Numbered from the stretch's first letter, positions 45,263-57,211 are shown. The stretch: DNA of 64,000 nt from Flectonema sp. DT1601 (GCA_964019425.1 OZ025818.1:868001-932000), one strand, 5' to 3'. Translations and numbers: made by a program. The notes: generated by a model not told the origin, from the letters alone.

Positions 45263-45919
45263 ATGTCCATCAAGGTTGTCTACTTTCCATTGCCGGGACG
45301 TGCTGAGCCAACAAGGCTGGCGCTGACCCTGGGAGGGATCAAGTTCGAAGACCAGCGACTGGGTGGTGAGGAATGGGGAAAGATGAAGGCCGAAGTGGCG
45401 CCGAAGCAGCTTCCGCTTTTGCACGTCGGGGGCAGGGTGTTTGGACAGAGCGTGTCGCAGTTGAGGTATGCCTGTAAAATCTCGAAGTTCGGGGGACGGG
45501 CTCTGTACCCGGAGGACTCGCTGTTGGCCCTGGAAGTTGATGAGTTCGTTGACATGCTGGGGGACATGTTCGCACCGATCTCTGCTTCGTTCAACATGGC
45601 GGAGGGGGCCGAAAGGGATGCGGTCCGCTCGAAGGCAGTCTCCGAAGGAGGTGATACACACAAGTGGCTGAAGGTGATCGATGAACAGCTAGCGAACTCG
45701 AAGAGCGGATACGCGGTGGGCGATCACCTGACGATGGCTGACGTCGCGGCCTTTACGCTTGTGCAGCCCTTGAGATCTGGGTTCGTGGAGGGAGTGCCGT
45801 TGACCTGTCTCGACGGTTTCAAGAACATCATGGCACACAGGGAGAGGGTTGCTAACATCCCAGCCGTGAAGGCCTACTACGCTGAAGTGAAGATGCCTCT
45901 GTACAAAATCTACCAGTAA
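45263..45919 (+). CDS. Glutathione S-transferase, sigma/S-crystallin-like
   Basis: 218 aa, no introns. Conjugates glutathione to electrophiles or isomerises prostaglandin-like substrates; cytosolic. The N-terminal thioredoxin-fold domain has the catalytic Tyr7 (VVYFPLPGRAEPTRL), a cis-Pro stretch (KQLPLLHV) and the glutathione-binding QSVSQLRYA. The all-helical C-terminal domain includes the conserved YAVGDHLTMADVAAF. Base and codon use stand out: a counted 60-nt line here (45301-45360) is 60% GC against 37% for a line in the preceding gene (44281-44340). Strong expression bias or horizontal transfer could explain this. Long antisense frames over the gene are shadows of its GC-rich codons. 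Confidence 0.93.
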   Translation: MSIKVVYFPLPGRAEPTRLALTLGGIKFEDQRLGGEEWGKMKAEVAPKQLPLLHVGGRVFGQSVSQLRYACKISKFGGRALYPEDSLLALEVDEFVDMLGDMFAPISASFNMAEGAERDAVRSKAVSEGGDTHKWLKVIDEQLANSKSGYAVGDHLTMADVAAFTLVQPLRSGFVEGVPLTCLDGFKNIMAHRERVANIPAVKAYYAEVKMPLYKIYQ

Positions 45920-46499
45920 ATATTAATTAGTTTTAGGTAGTCGTGGATGATAAGGTAGACAAGTAATGGGGAGGACTTGGATTAATCCTTCTTCCGATTA
46001 CTGTTTTGTTTGAATTCCTCTTCATCGATTCTTTCTACGCTGTTGACCCCCTTCTGAACTTGTGTGATCCAAAACAAGGAATGCACAACTTTCTTTGGGA
46101 CTGCGGTGTTTCGGATGAGATGATGAGGTGTATTTCTTGTTTGCGATTCGTTTCTTTATTTTGTTATTAATTTGGAGCTTTTCTTATTTCTTTAGCTCCT
46201 TCTTCTTCAAGTCCTCCATCGGAACAGCGAGCAGGGGTTGGGATGACTCCTCTCTCCCTCCTCGTTGAGTTGTTTCATTCGGCGGACGGTGGTTTTCTAG
46301 TTCTGCGATTTTCCTCTCCTCTCGTTTGTGATTAGCCAGCCAGGCAGCCCTGTCTTTGCGTGGTGTTTGGTCTAGTATGCAAAAAAAAAAAAAGAAAACA
46401 AACATAGAAACAGTAATTAAACAGTTCCCCTTGCTCCGGTTTTGCGCCGCAAACTAAATTTGCTTTTCGATATTCTTGTTTTGGAATAATTTATTAATT
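45920..46499. other. Spacer between GST and the UBL-propeller gene
   Basis: Probably the GST 3' UTR followed by the next gene's acceptor region. A minus-strand frame at 46184-46380 looks protein-like (NHKREERKIAELENHRP) but lacks an ATG except near its end and no matching exon is seen. Confidence 0.4.
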
Positions 46500-46521
46500 T
46501 TTTTTTCCCCCTTTTCTATAG
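46500..46521 (+). promoter_or_regulatory. Pyrimidine tract and AG before the UBL-propeller gene
   Basis: A T/C-rich tract ends in TATAG at 46521, with a second AG (CTCTTGCAG) at 46550. Either could be a trans-splice site, or the 3' end of an intron after an unseen first exon. Confidence 0.4.
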
Positions 46522-46664
46522 GATCCCACCAACTAACAAATCTCTTGCAGGGGAGGGTAATTGAATTAACAATAAATAATCAAATAGTTGGTATTCACGA
46601 CAGAGGTGCTGACATTAATGGATTGGGATTGCTACCATCGAGTGACGTCACTGTAGCAAGAGCC

Positions 46665-48910
46665 ATGGAAGTCATTTGTGGAAGGGCTGACGGAGTGTAT
46701 CCAGCACCACCTATAGTGTCTGGAGGGATGGGTTCTGGTACAGAGTCAAATTTATTTAATCTCGTGGGAAGTGGTGCAAAACTAGGATTGCGACCAAGTT
46801 TATTTGTACCTCGTTCTCCAAGTAATGTTTCTCTAAGCAGTTCAGCAATGGGAAACCCACCTCATGGTGGCGATAATAAGCCATCAGCTTTTCCCAGTAC
46901 AGCACCATGTGCTCCTCTTGTGCCTTATACACTATTTCCTCAACTTCCTCCTTCTACCCGTAGTGGTAGTACTCTAGTCGCTCCAAGCTCATTGATGTCG
47001 TCGTCTTTACAGCAGACTCGTACGATATACGTTAGGACACCTGAAATTATACCTATCAAAATATCTCATCAGAAAACTGTTTGCGATGTCAAAGCTCTTC
47101 TCGAAAAAGCGATTTTCATATCAGCGGATCGAATTGACCTTTACTTTGATGGAAGACTACTTCTTGGTAAAGAAATAATCTTCAGACTGCTCCCTGCGAC
47201 TGGAGAAATCTGGTTGCAGATGGAGGAAAAACACGATCCGGAATACTGTGAAAGAACAATACCTCTTGCGGGAAGGATATCATCGATGGATGTTACTCAA
47301 AAGCCTTCAGAGTCTAAAGTTATTAACAGCGGGTCTTATGAACGAAGACGTCCATCAAACACGAGTGACATGCAAACCATTCCAAGTGCTACTTGGGTAC
47401 CGTCAGTCGTCACTGTTATTTCTGATAGAAGCGATGCTTCTTCGGAGAATTCGCAGCGTTCGACTCCAATGCTTGATCATTTTACATCTCTTCCGCAACC
47501 ACCTTTGAGTAACTTAATGAGGTCTGGTAAACCAGCAGGTCGGAAGAGAGGAGTATCAAAGGTAACAGTAGGTGACGCCTCATCATTTCCAATCACTCCA
47601 AGCAGTACTCGAACTGCATCTCCTCCAGATCTTGCTTGGGCTTCTCGTTCTCTATCATCGAATCCTGGGCATGACATGCCAGCTGCTGCGCGATCGTGGA
47701 GGTACGCCAGATGGAATGATGTGTATGCTGAGACTGGTCTTCATATTCGTCTTGTTGTGTTTGATGAAGTGAAAAGAGGTATGAAAAAAAAATTAAAACT
47801 ATTCACATTATTTATTGCTATAAAGAAAACAACACCACCACCACCACCACAAACAGGTATCATATGCGAAGCCTACAGTGACAACGTCGTCTGCAGATCA
47901 ATTGAAGACGGTTCTGAAACGACGATTGATTTTTCCAATACGAAGGAAATTTGTTCAGATTCAGAACTGATTTTCATGGGAGGAGGTGGGAAGCTACTCT
48001 GTTGGGATTTATTTAACGATGAAGAAGTTTGGGTCTCAACCAACACCCCTTATGAAGTTATGGGTGCTGGTGGTGGAGTATTCGTCTATGGTAAACCAAC
48101 GAGTGATCTACACATGCAACTGTCAAGAAAAAACCCTGAACAGGATTCAATTAGACTCCACGCCCCGGACAGAGAAGGTAATTGGGTTCAAGTCAGAGCT
48201 GATCAAAACCACGTCATCGCATGTGATTCTAATGATACGGTGTTCGTTTGGTCTACAACGGGTGATATTCCGGGTTCATTTATTGGAAAAGGTAGCTTTA
48301 GCTCAAGTGACAGAAGCACATCGAAACGAAACATTAAGGAAATAATCCTTCACAGAGATAAAATCTGCGGACTCCTATCAAGGCCGACTGAAAAGCAAGA
48401 TTCCACCGGCTCTGCTCCCCTTCAACCAAATGAAGATGTGGCTTATTTACAGATGTGGAACGCTTCTAATGGAATGGATTTAAGTCATTTTAAACTACGA
48501 AGCTTTTCAGGAGATGACTCGTTTATCACAATGAAGGGAAATAGTACAGATGGTATGTTGCATTTAACAAAGTATTGTAATAAAGAAAGATAATGTTGGG
48601 GCAACACACGTAAACCTCCTTTTAACTTTTATCAGTTTTAAAAGTCGGTTCACTCGGGTTTTCGTGACACAAACAAAAACGTCACCGTTTGTTATATTAC
48701 TATTTTTCTGTATAGTTTAATTGATCCAACAACAACAAACAACAACCAACAGCACTCATCGCTATCGCTAACATGTCCTCTTTGTGTATTTTTAGATTTA
48801 TTGCTGAAGTTAATTCATTCAACCTAACCCTTTGTGGGGAATTCTCAATCCCAAAGGGAATGGGTCGGTGTAAAGAATTGGTATGTATTATTGTTCTGTA
48901 TAAAAAAAAA

Positions 48911-48948
<38 letters not shown>

Positions 48949-49219
48949 ACACAGCAATTCATCGGAATAGAACGATTGGTTTCTATTCATGAAGATAATA
49001 AGATGCTAATATGGGATACCAGGTATGTAGATGACTTCAATTTTTTTTTTTTTTTTTTTTTTATATACATTCAAACACTTATTAAAAAACAGAGATGCAC
49101 CTGAACGAAGAGGACCACCGCCACCGGCATCTGCTGCAGGAATGCCAATGAAATCTAGTGCGACGGGTTTTAATCAAAATCAGCAACAGGGAAAGGGAGG
49201 TAAATGTTCTATAATGTGA
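46665..49219 (+). CDS. Ubiquitin-like/beta-propeller protein with CaaX box (5 exons)
   Basis: Exons 46665-47778, 47857-48552, 48753-48880, 48955-49022, 49093-49219 give 710 aa in a consistent frame. A Ser/Pro-rich N-terminus precedes a ubiquitin-like domain (about 120-190: IYVRTPEIIPIKISHQKT, then DLYFDGRLLL). After a disordered linker, WD/propeller-like blades follow (LLCWDLFNDEEVWV, VIACDSNDTVFVWS, IAIANMSSLCIFRF, LVSIHEDNKMLIWDTR). The last residues CSIM form a CaaX prenylation signal, so membrane attachment is likely. The first intron (78 nt) is a multiple of three and open, so retention would insert 26 residues. The second (200 nt) contains repeat D2. Coding-like sequence continues upstream of the ATG to 46551 (GRVIELTINNQIVGIHDRG), so an earlier exon may be missing; the TTG at 46476 is not a start. 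I do not know a named family with this layout. Confidence 0.75.
48612..48690 (+). repeat. Dispersed repeat family D, copy D2, within an intron
   Basis: Shares AAGTCGGTTCAC and TTTTCGTGACACAAACAAA with 40436-40510. It lies in the only long intron modelled in the window (48553-48752, 200 nt against 62-87 nt for the others), so insertion of the repeat probably lengthened the intron. Confidence 0.65.
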
Positions 49220-49654
49220 TCTCACGTAACAAGTTGACTGAATCAGAAATTTTACACTCCATTCCTTTTGATTGAAAGGAAAAAAAAATGTTGAGTTGAC
49301 ATTTTTTTTTAAAAAAAAAAAAAAAAAAAAACCAGAGTTCTGTTCATGGTGTTAATCACGTAAAGTGTCAAGGCTGAGGGTAGAATATTTTTTCAGCTGT
49401 TTTCCTCGTCATTTTTTAGTTGCTTGAGGACAACATTGCTATTTATAGAAAACAAACCAATAAGCAGGGGTAATTCCGTTTGTTGTTTGTTGCGCAATGT
49501 CGTGCAGGTTGACTATCTGTTTCTTGACTGTCGTCGTTTTGTGTGATGACGTATGACTGTTGTTAGGAACACAGGACGAGTTGCTTGAACACAAATATAC
49601 CTTTTTGCTACGGACGCTGTTAATTACGCAGTAGTATGGATCACCCTCCGGAAA

Positions 49655-49760
49655 GCATCACGCCTAGTCAAATGTATCTATGAGCTAATGTTAAAAATTA
49701 TCTTATTTATGTTTTTTTTATGATACAGCTCGCATTTTACGTATAAAAATCAAACAGTAA
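49655..49760 (+). repeat. Family A repeat, diverged fragment
   Basis: CATCACGCCTAGTC, ATGTTAAAAATTATCTTATT, TATGATACAGCTCG and ATTTTACGTATAAAAATCAAAC follow the block order of copy A3 (22064-22160) with considerable divergence. Confidence 0.5.
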
Positions 49761-49770
49761 ACTGCCAGAA

Positions 49771-49806
<36 letters not shown>

Positions 49807-50188
49807 TATTAAGAAAAAAATAAATAAAAATAAAAATAATACTTTGTAGAAATGTTTTTGTTTGAATGTAATTTTTTTTTTTTTTTCATTTTTTTTCGAT
49901 GTGGTGATCGGAATAGCGGACCAGAGTTCGAATGGTAGTCAGGCATTTCGGATGTGTGATTCTCCGGGATTACTGTTTGTTGCTATTCTGTTTTTGTTGT
50001 TTTGGTGTGAGCGTGTGACGTTTGTATAGTAGGTGTGAACGTAAGCCCTCTCTTCAGCGATCACTTCAGTCGACCTCTGTTTTACAATTTTTTTCATGTG
50101 ATTTTTTTTTGGTAGTTATGTTTTTTTTTTTATATTTTTTTTTATTAATGAAATGACATGAAAAAAAAAAAAAAAAAAAAAAAAAACC

Positions 50189-50215
50189 CCTTCCTTCCTT
50201 CCTTCCTTCCTTCCT
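50189..50215. repeat. (CTTC)n microsatellite
   Basis: About six to seven CTTC units between a long A run and a long T run. Confidence 0.85.
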
Positions 50216-50300
50216 TTTTTTTTTTTTTTTTTAATACTATTTTTCTTCGGGTTTCCATCCGCATTGCTGAGCTCATTTCAAAATTAATCAGCAGTTTTTC

Positions 50301-50332
<32 letters not shown>

Positions 50333-51061
50333 TTATAAGGGAAACGAAGAAACTACCCCGTCTTTTCTCTGTAAGGCTCATGTTATTAATTCTCCTTTTT
50401 TTTCTTTCTTTCTCCCTCTTCACTTTTTTACTGGTAGCCTTTTTTTTCTTCTCTTTGAATATGTTATATTTGTTCAAACTCCCCTTTTTTTCCCCCCCTG
50501 TTATGTTTTGTCTGTTTTTGTTATTTACGTTATGTAGTTGATCCTGCGAGAGGGAAAAAAAAAAAAAAAAAAAAAAAGAAAACCGGCACAAGGCTTAAAA
50601 AAAAAGAAACTCTATTTTTTTTTAAAAAAAAAAAATCTCCAAAATGGTTGTATATATGCAATTATTGAGTTTAGTGTCAAGTAAGTATTACTCTCTAAGC
50701 GTTGATGCTCATCTTTTTTTTTTTTTTTTTCTTCATCCATCACTTTTTAACGATTTACCAACTGAAAAAAAATCGTGCTCTTTATCAACCAGATTTGTTG
50801 TTCCTCAATGATTGAGAAATTAAGAAGCTACCAGTAAGTTATTTTTCCTCCCAGTCTGAGAGAGAGAGTTACGCAAACTGGAGCAAAAAAAAAATTATAT
50901 ATCCAATGAGAGATTGTTTTCATGTGGGGTTGTAATTTTTTTTTGTGACTTTTGGTAGGGACACAGATTGAATTCAAGGGATTGAAAAAAAATATTACGA
51001 TGAAAAAAAAAAAAAAAAAAGTAAAGAACTAATTCTTAAGTTTTTTTTTTTGTAGCTAAAC

Positions 51062-51190
51062 ATTGTTCGGTATAATGAGAATTGTTACAGCGTAACTAAC
51101 CTTTTCCGTTATTCGGATTTCGTCCTGGTTGCGCCAACAAAAAGTGTGAAAGGAAAAAAAAAAAAAAAAAGTAAAGAACTGATTCTTTTT
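51062..51190 (+). repeat. Dispersed repeat family C, copy C2
   Basis: Matches 35634-35745 (ATTGTTCGGTATAAT, CAGCGTAACTAACCT, TCCTGGTTGCG, AAAGTGTGA). An A run plus GTAAAGAACTGATTCTT follows the copy and a nearly identical A run plus GTAAAGAACTAATTCTT precedes it near 51003-51038, so this copy too is bracketed by a local direct repeat. Confidence 0.65.
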
Positions 51191-51679
51191 TTTTCCTCCT
51201 TTGCAATCAGAAAATCAACATTTTGAGTATGGCTAAGAATATTATGTATGAAAAAGTTTAAAAAAAAAAAAAAAAAAAGGGAACACCACTGATGTCAGTC
51301 TAGTAAACCATGTCGGACCTAATCCCTGAGAGGATCACTTTCTTTAGCTTAAGTTAAAGGGTATAACAAACCCGTAAATCGTTTTTTTTTTATTAGTTAA
51401 GTGGTCAAAGGGCATTTTCTTTTTTGGTATTCTTAATCTTGTTCTCGCCTTTTTCTACGTAGACGCGATGACATGCATCTCAAGCTTCAATGTTCTTTTT
51501 ACGAGAACTTCTTGTTAGTCGGGAGGGTGTGTGTCTTTCTGTCTGATTATGTTGTAGGGTTTCCTACTCCTTGTTTTTACCCCGTTGTTTCAGGCTGGTT
51601 GGAAAATCAGTAAAGAAAAAAAAAAAAGAATGGCAAAGCCAGGCTGTAAGCTCCTAGCTTGCTAAGGATATGTGATGAG

Positions 51680-51710
<31 letters not shown>

Positions 51711-53919
51711 AAGAATCTCTCTGTCTCATTTGCGGTTTATGTTTTGTGATTGAATCCATCTCTTATTAGCCTACTTGTGTGATTAATGTTTTGGAGTTCA
51801 GCAACAGAGACCAAATTATCAAGAATTCGTGATGAGAGGTTGCTTTACACCTTGAGCGAGTTTTGCGTCTCAAAATTTCTAACTTTTATAAGCAAGATTG
51901 TTCCTACTTGTTCAAAATATGTGTTTTTATTTTTTATTTTTTCTTTTTTGTGGTTGTTGTGTGGCTTGCTTTTGACTTTTTATGAGGAGGGGGAAAAAAA
52001 AAAAAAAGAAATTTCAAAGTGCTTCTTTTTTCTTTCCTGTCGCGTTGTAGTTTCGGTACACAATCGCAAACTGCAACACAGGAAAAGACCTATCTTCTTT
52101 TTCCCCTTTTTTTCCTCCTTCCTCCTAAAGAACTTTTGGTTACAAGGCATTTAAAAAAAAAAAATAGCTAATTTTGATAGGCACGCGTTGACTTCCTTTG
52201 TGAAGCATTTCGACGAGCTCAGACAGGAATTTCGAGTCGATGTATACACCATCAAAAAAAAAAAAAAAAAAAAAATTAAAAGCACGCAAATTGTTTTGTT
52301 TTGTTTTGTTTTTTTTTCTTTTTATATTAACTTTGCGATACTTAAAAAAACACCCACAAAATACTTCTGTCTATATACGTTTTATAAAAAAAAAAAATGA
52401 AAAGGTACGTTGTCACTTGTACATGGAATATTATACTCGTTTTGGAAAATTTTTTTTTTTTTTGCGACTTGTTTTTTTTTTTTTTTTTTAAATTGAATAC
52501 CAAAAAACGTTGTTGGCCTTTTTTTTCTTCGTTTCAAAAAAAAAAAAAAAAAAAAAAGAGAAAAGAGAAAAATAAAATAAAATAGAATAGTATAGTAATA
52601 ATGAGTTTTTTTTTATTCCTCTCTTTTGGGGATAGTTAGCAGCAATATTTTCCCATTCTTCCAATCAAAATTATTTTTCCTTTCCAATTATTTGCCTCGA
52701 AACGATCGAATACTAAGATCAATAGTGATTAAAAGAAAGAACACTTTACTTTCTGTCGGGGGGAAAAAAAAAAAAAAAAAAATAATCCTCTTCGACACGG
52801 ATGGAATAGGAGAAAGTTTCATCCTGTTCATTTTTACTTTTTTTTTTTTTTTTTTTGTGTGTTTTAGTAAATGAAATATTCACCCTCCTCCTGTGCGTGT
52901 GTAACATGGTTTTGCTTAGTAGTGTTTTGGTTTTTTTCTTCTCATATCAGCGAAAAAAAAAAAAAAAAAAAATTCTTTTTTATTTTTTCTGAATTAGTGA
53001 GATGTAAAGAAAATACTGCGAAAACTGAACTTTTTCCCTCTTCTGCCTGCTTATTTACGATAAAATACCACAAGTTAGAATGTTGTTAGTACCAGCGACA
53101 TGTGACTTCGTGTACGTTGCGAGATTGTAAGCGGTTCTTCCTATCGTGAGCCTCACATGAGAGATTAATATTTTCCGTTTTTTTTTTTTTTTCATTCTTT
53201 CCTTTTGTTTCTAAATGCCATAATGTCGTTCTCCACTTCTTCAGGTATTCTCGTCAAAGTCTTTCTCGTGAAAGTCTCATGGCTGCCTGGAGTTTTTAGG
53301 ATATTTATTACTTGATGAATTTAAATAAAATAAAAATTTTTTTTTTTGTCTGTAATTTTTCACGCAAAAAAAAGATAATCGCATTTAGTTTCCTTAAAAT
53401 TATTATTTTTCTTCTTTTTTTTTTTTCATGCAAGATTCGCACCATTCTCAATTATGGTGAGTATTTGTGTGTTTTTTTCTTACCTGTCAAAGTTTCCCAT
53501 AGACATCTTTCTTTTATCATGTTGTTCTATTCTTACAGACTACAATATTTTTTTGATGGCCTAACGTCGGTGGTCAACTTCACGCACTATTTTTTTTTTT
53601 GAAAAAAAATATTTATATTCCTTTCTTTTTTTTTTTTCATTCCCATTATTTTTTTCTTTTTTCCTTCCCTGGAGGTCTTAGTGATGTGTAAGAAAAGAAA
53701 ATTTATTGGGTTTTTCGAGAAAAAAAAAAAATAAAAAAAAAAAAAAAAATAAGTGATTTTTCGAAAATCTGCATGATAGTCGAACTGTTATCTGACTTGA
53801 TTTCCAGATGATTAAAACTGATGGATTATGATAGAGGAGCCTGTGTGCGTTTTCCACTTTTTTTCTGTGCGTTTTTTTTTGCTTCGTGAAGACTTGCTTC
53901 GTGGAGGTGTTTCTCCTCG

Positions 53920-53952
<33 letters not shown>

Positions 53953-55421
53953 TTTATTATCTGTCTTACACTGCCTGCTTCATTTTGAGTAGTTAATCAC
54001 ATTCGGTCAGTCAACGTCCTATTCTCAGCTGTGAGTCTCACAGTGTTTAATGTCTGGTAACCCCGTGAGCTTTTCCAGCGGATTGACTTTCCTGGCTTCG
54101 ATAAATAAAAAAAAAAAAAAATAAATCTCGCGCGATTATTATGTATATGAGCCCCTCTTCAGCAACCCTTCGCGAAAAAAAAAAAAAAAAAAAAACAACA
54201 ACAACAACGAACGCACACACATTATTTACTTATTAGGTAGCCTGACCACATTTCCTGATAATGTCTTTTGAGTGGCGAAAATCATTCAGCTCGGACACGA
54301 TTGTGTCGGTTCTCTTTTTTTTTTTTTTTTTTCCTCTCTTCTATTCTTGTTATGATATATGATTTCACGAATCTTTTTTTTTTCCTGTTTTGGATGTTTT
54401 CTTTTGCCTCCTGTTTTATAGTAAAAAAAAAAAAAAATAATAATAATAATGCGATTTTAAAAAGTGTTGTAATTATTCATAGATGCAAGCAAATTAAAAT
54501 CAAAATTTTTGTGAGCAACTCTGGGTCGTCACTTATGTCTCTACTCACGGTAAAAGTACTAAATTACTGTTGCCGTGTGCGCTTCCCCAGAGGTTTTCAC
54601 TATTGGAGGAAAAAAAAAAAAAAAAAAAAGACAAAAAGAAAAAAAAATGATCAGCTTCTCCTCCTATAAGAATAAGTCTTACAGGAGGGATTCTTTTGTG
54701 TGATCTTACTGGCTTTGACGCGAATATTTTTTTTTAATTTAAATTTATGATGCGAGTATTTAAGAAAATCACTGAGAACTATAATATTACTGAGGACAGT
54801 AGTGTTTTTCATTATTATTTTATTTTATTTTATTTTATTTTTTTTTTAAAAATGGGAAATTACATTCTCGGTTGTCCTCTTCTTCTTCATCTCTCTACTT
54901 TATGAGAGAGCGAATGGGTCAATTGATAACGGAATCTTGTCACTGTCTCACCACAGATTGACGTTTTTTCTTTTTTTTGGTCTTGTCACTAATACGTAAA
55001 CATCATGCAGACCATTGAACCACACAACCCTACCAAGCAAATGGTAGAGGGGGAAATAAATGTTTTTTTTTTTTTTTTTTTTTTGTTGTGAAATAAAGGA
55101 AATCTATCGGGTCTTACTATGTTTTTTTTTTTTTTGCATTGGCAAAAAAAAATAAATAAATAAATAAATAGAAGGAAAAAAAAAAAAATTAAAAGAAAGT
55201 GATCTAATAAGGTTTGTAACAAGCACCCTGCCCGCCTGGCTTAGCCAGTAGCGATATCTCGGCGAACGAGTTTTATTTTTAGACAGATGAGGAAGGGGGG
55301 GAGAAATAAAAGAAAGAAAAAAAAAAAATGCGCTAATTTTTTCAGTCAACTAGTGTTCCAGAAACGGGTGTGCCTTGCAAATGCAATTTCGGTTTTCTTT
55401 TGGCGAAAAAAAAAAATGCGT

Positions 55422-55455
<34 letters not shown>

Positions 55456-55778
55456 CCCCTCCATTCTTTCTCCGTGGTAGTTCCTTTTTGAGGGCTGCTG
55501 GGCTGTGTTTTTAGGCAAAAAGTATTTTTCAATTTGGGGTCGAAGGATGCGACGCATTCTCTCGGGTTCCCCAGTGGCCTTTGTTTTTTAACAATGGACT
55601 CCATGCTGGTTAAACTCAATAACCCTCTTTTCAATCCCACCCACCACTTATTTGACATCATCTCACAAGAGTACTTCTTTACGTCGTTCGCACTGATATG
55701 AAATACTCGTTATCCTCCGTCTAATAATTTAGTAATCCAAATTTTGATACTTGGAATAGGCAGAGTTTGCCTGATTTT

Positions 55779-55814
<36 letters not shown>

Positions 55815-56198
55815 TATTTCAGCCGGCTGCAACTTTTTTTTCATCTATAACCTGTGACTGGGGGGTAATTTGGGAAAAGCTGGTTAACAGATTTTAGTGA
55901 TGTTGTTGTTGGTGCGGCTGAACATCTATTTTTTTTTTTTTTTTTTTTTCCTCACTTATTAACTGATGCCTATCTACTCTCGTTTTTTTTTTCTTTTCTT
56001 TTTTTTTTAATTATTTTTATTTTCACTCTTCACTTCAAAGTGGAAGTGTGTTGTCGAAACGCACATTTTTTTTTTTTTAGTGAGAGCAGCTTTCTTCTCC
56101 TTTTCTTTTCTTTTTTTTTGTTCTTCTTTTCCCACCCTTTTTTTTTACCTCAGTATTTTTATTCTCTTGCGATATTTCGGATGCAACTCAACCACAAC

Positions 56199-56237
<39 letters not shown>

Positions 56238-56377
56238 CTATTTCTAAGGTATGCGATGTTTTCAATCAAAGGTGAATCAACATTTCTTTAAAGCCACAGA
56301 GAGTCTCACAGCTATGTGATACTAGTTCTGTATCTTGTGAGATTCTTTACTGGAGTTGAATTTTTCCTAACTTTTTG

Positions 56378-56410
<33 letters not shown>

Positions 56411-56810
56411 TTAAATTTAAGTTATGTGAGAGGAGAATTTGAGGAGAAATAATGTGAGAGGGGAAAATGGGAAAGGGGAAAAAAAAAAAAAAAAAAAAAA
56501 AAAAGGTTGGCGATAACACCTGAATTGTTTTATTTTTTTCGTGACCGCCAAAGTCACAGTTTAAGGAAAAGAAAACATTAAGGTAATCGCAAGCCATAAA
56601 AAAAAAAAAAAAAAAAAAAAAAAGAAAACCACTATCATTATTAAACAGAAACAGAATGGGATGATTTCCATTTTTTGTTACACAGATATGATTTGTGTAT
56701 TGTTTTTTTTTTATATTTATTTTTTTAAAATTTTTTTTTTTCCCCCCCATCTTCAATTTTTCTAAACATACCTTTTCTTTGATTTAACAATTACAAATAT
56801 TTTTTTCAGT

Positions 56811-57211
56811 CAAGTACTTGATATTAATTTTTGTTTTTCATACCCTAAAAAAGTTGTTTACTGTTTTTTACATTGTCAAAGTTTCACCCCCCGATTTCTT
56901 ATATTGCAACCAGGTTTGGCCGAACCCTATTCTCGTTTTTTGCCAGTTTCAAGTTGCTTTCCATTTAATATTAGTATCAAGTTACCCCCCCCAATCTTCA
57001 AGATTCTGCTTAATGCGTTTTTTTAGTGAAAGCATTCGTTACTAGAAGAGTGTATGCCTAGACTAATATTAACTGTAGAGAACTGTATCTCGGAATTTAA
57101 TGTTAAAATTATCGTTATAATATACATTTGTATTTTACGTATATAACATCGAAAACATTCAACCCCCCAATCTTCAATTCTGCTTATTTCGTTTTTTTTA
57201 GTGAACTCATT
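56811..57211 (+). repeat. Family A repeat, copy near 57 kb, with 45-bp direct repeats
   Basis: The 5' part, 56811-56890 (AAGTACTTGATATT, TTTTTTACATTGTCAAAGTT), aligns with 39510-39560. The 3' part, 57037-57168, ends ACATTCAACCCCCC. Two copies of a local segment, 56985-57036 and 57163-57211 (CCCCCCAATCTTCAA, TTCTGCTTA, TTTTTTTAGTGAA), bracket the 3' part. Confidence 0.65.

Noticed and set aside
45251-45663. Two long minus-strand frames over GST
   Set aside because: Shadows of a GC-rich gene with clear homology on the + strand.
46184-46405. Minus-strand gene after GST (protein-like NHKREERKIAELENHRP)
   Set aside because: No ATG except near its end, no matching upstream exon, and it lies against the direction of every other gene. 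Most likely the GST 3' UTR read backwards.
46476-46550. Upstream start of the UBL-propeller gene
   Set aside because: The codon at 46476 is TTG, and the stretch spans a pyrimidine tract and two AGs. The real 5' end is either 46665 or an unseen exon.
48588-48593. Stop of the propeller protein at 48591
   Set aside because: A GTATGT donor at 48553 precedes it, and splicing to 48753 continues the blade pattern (IAIANMSSLCIFRF) to a CaaX end.
51786-52154. 122-codon frame starting with ATG
   Set aside because: The first 45 residues look protein-like, but the rest is coded by T and A runs; no homology or splice context.
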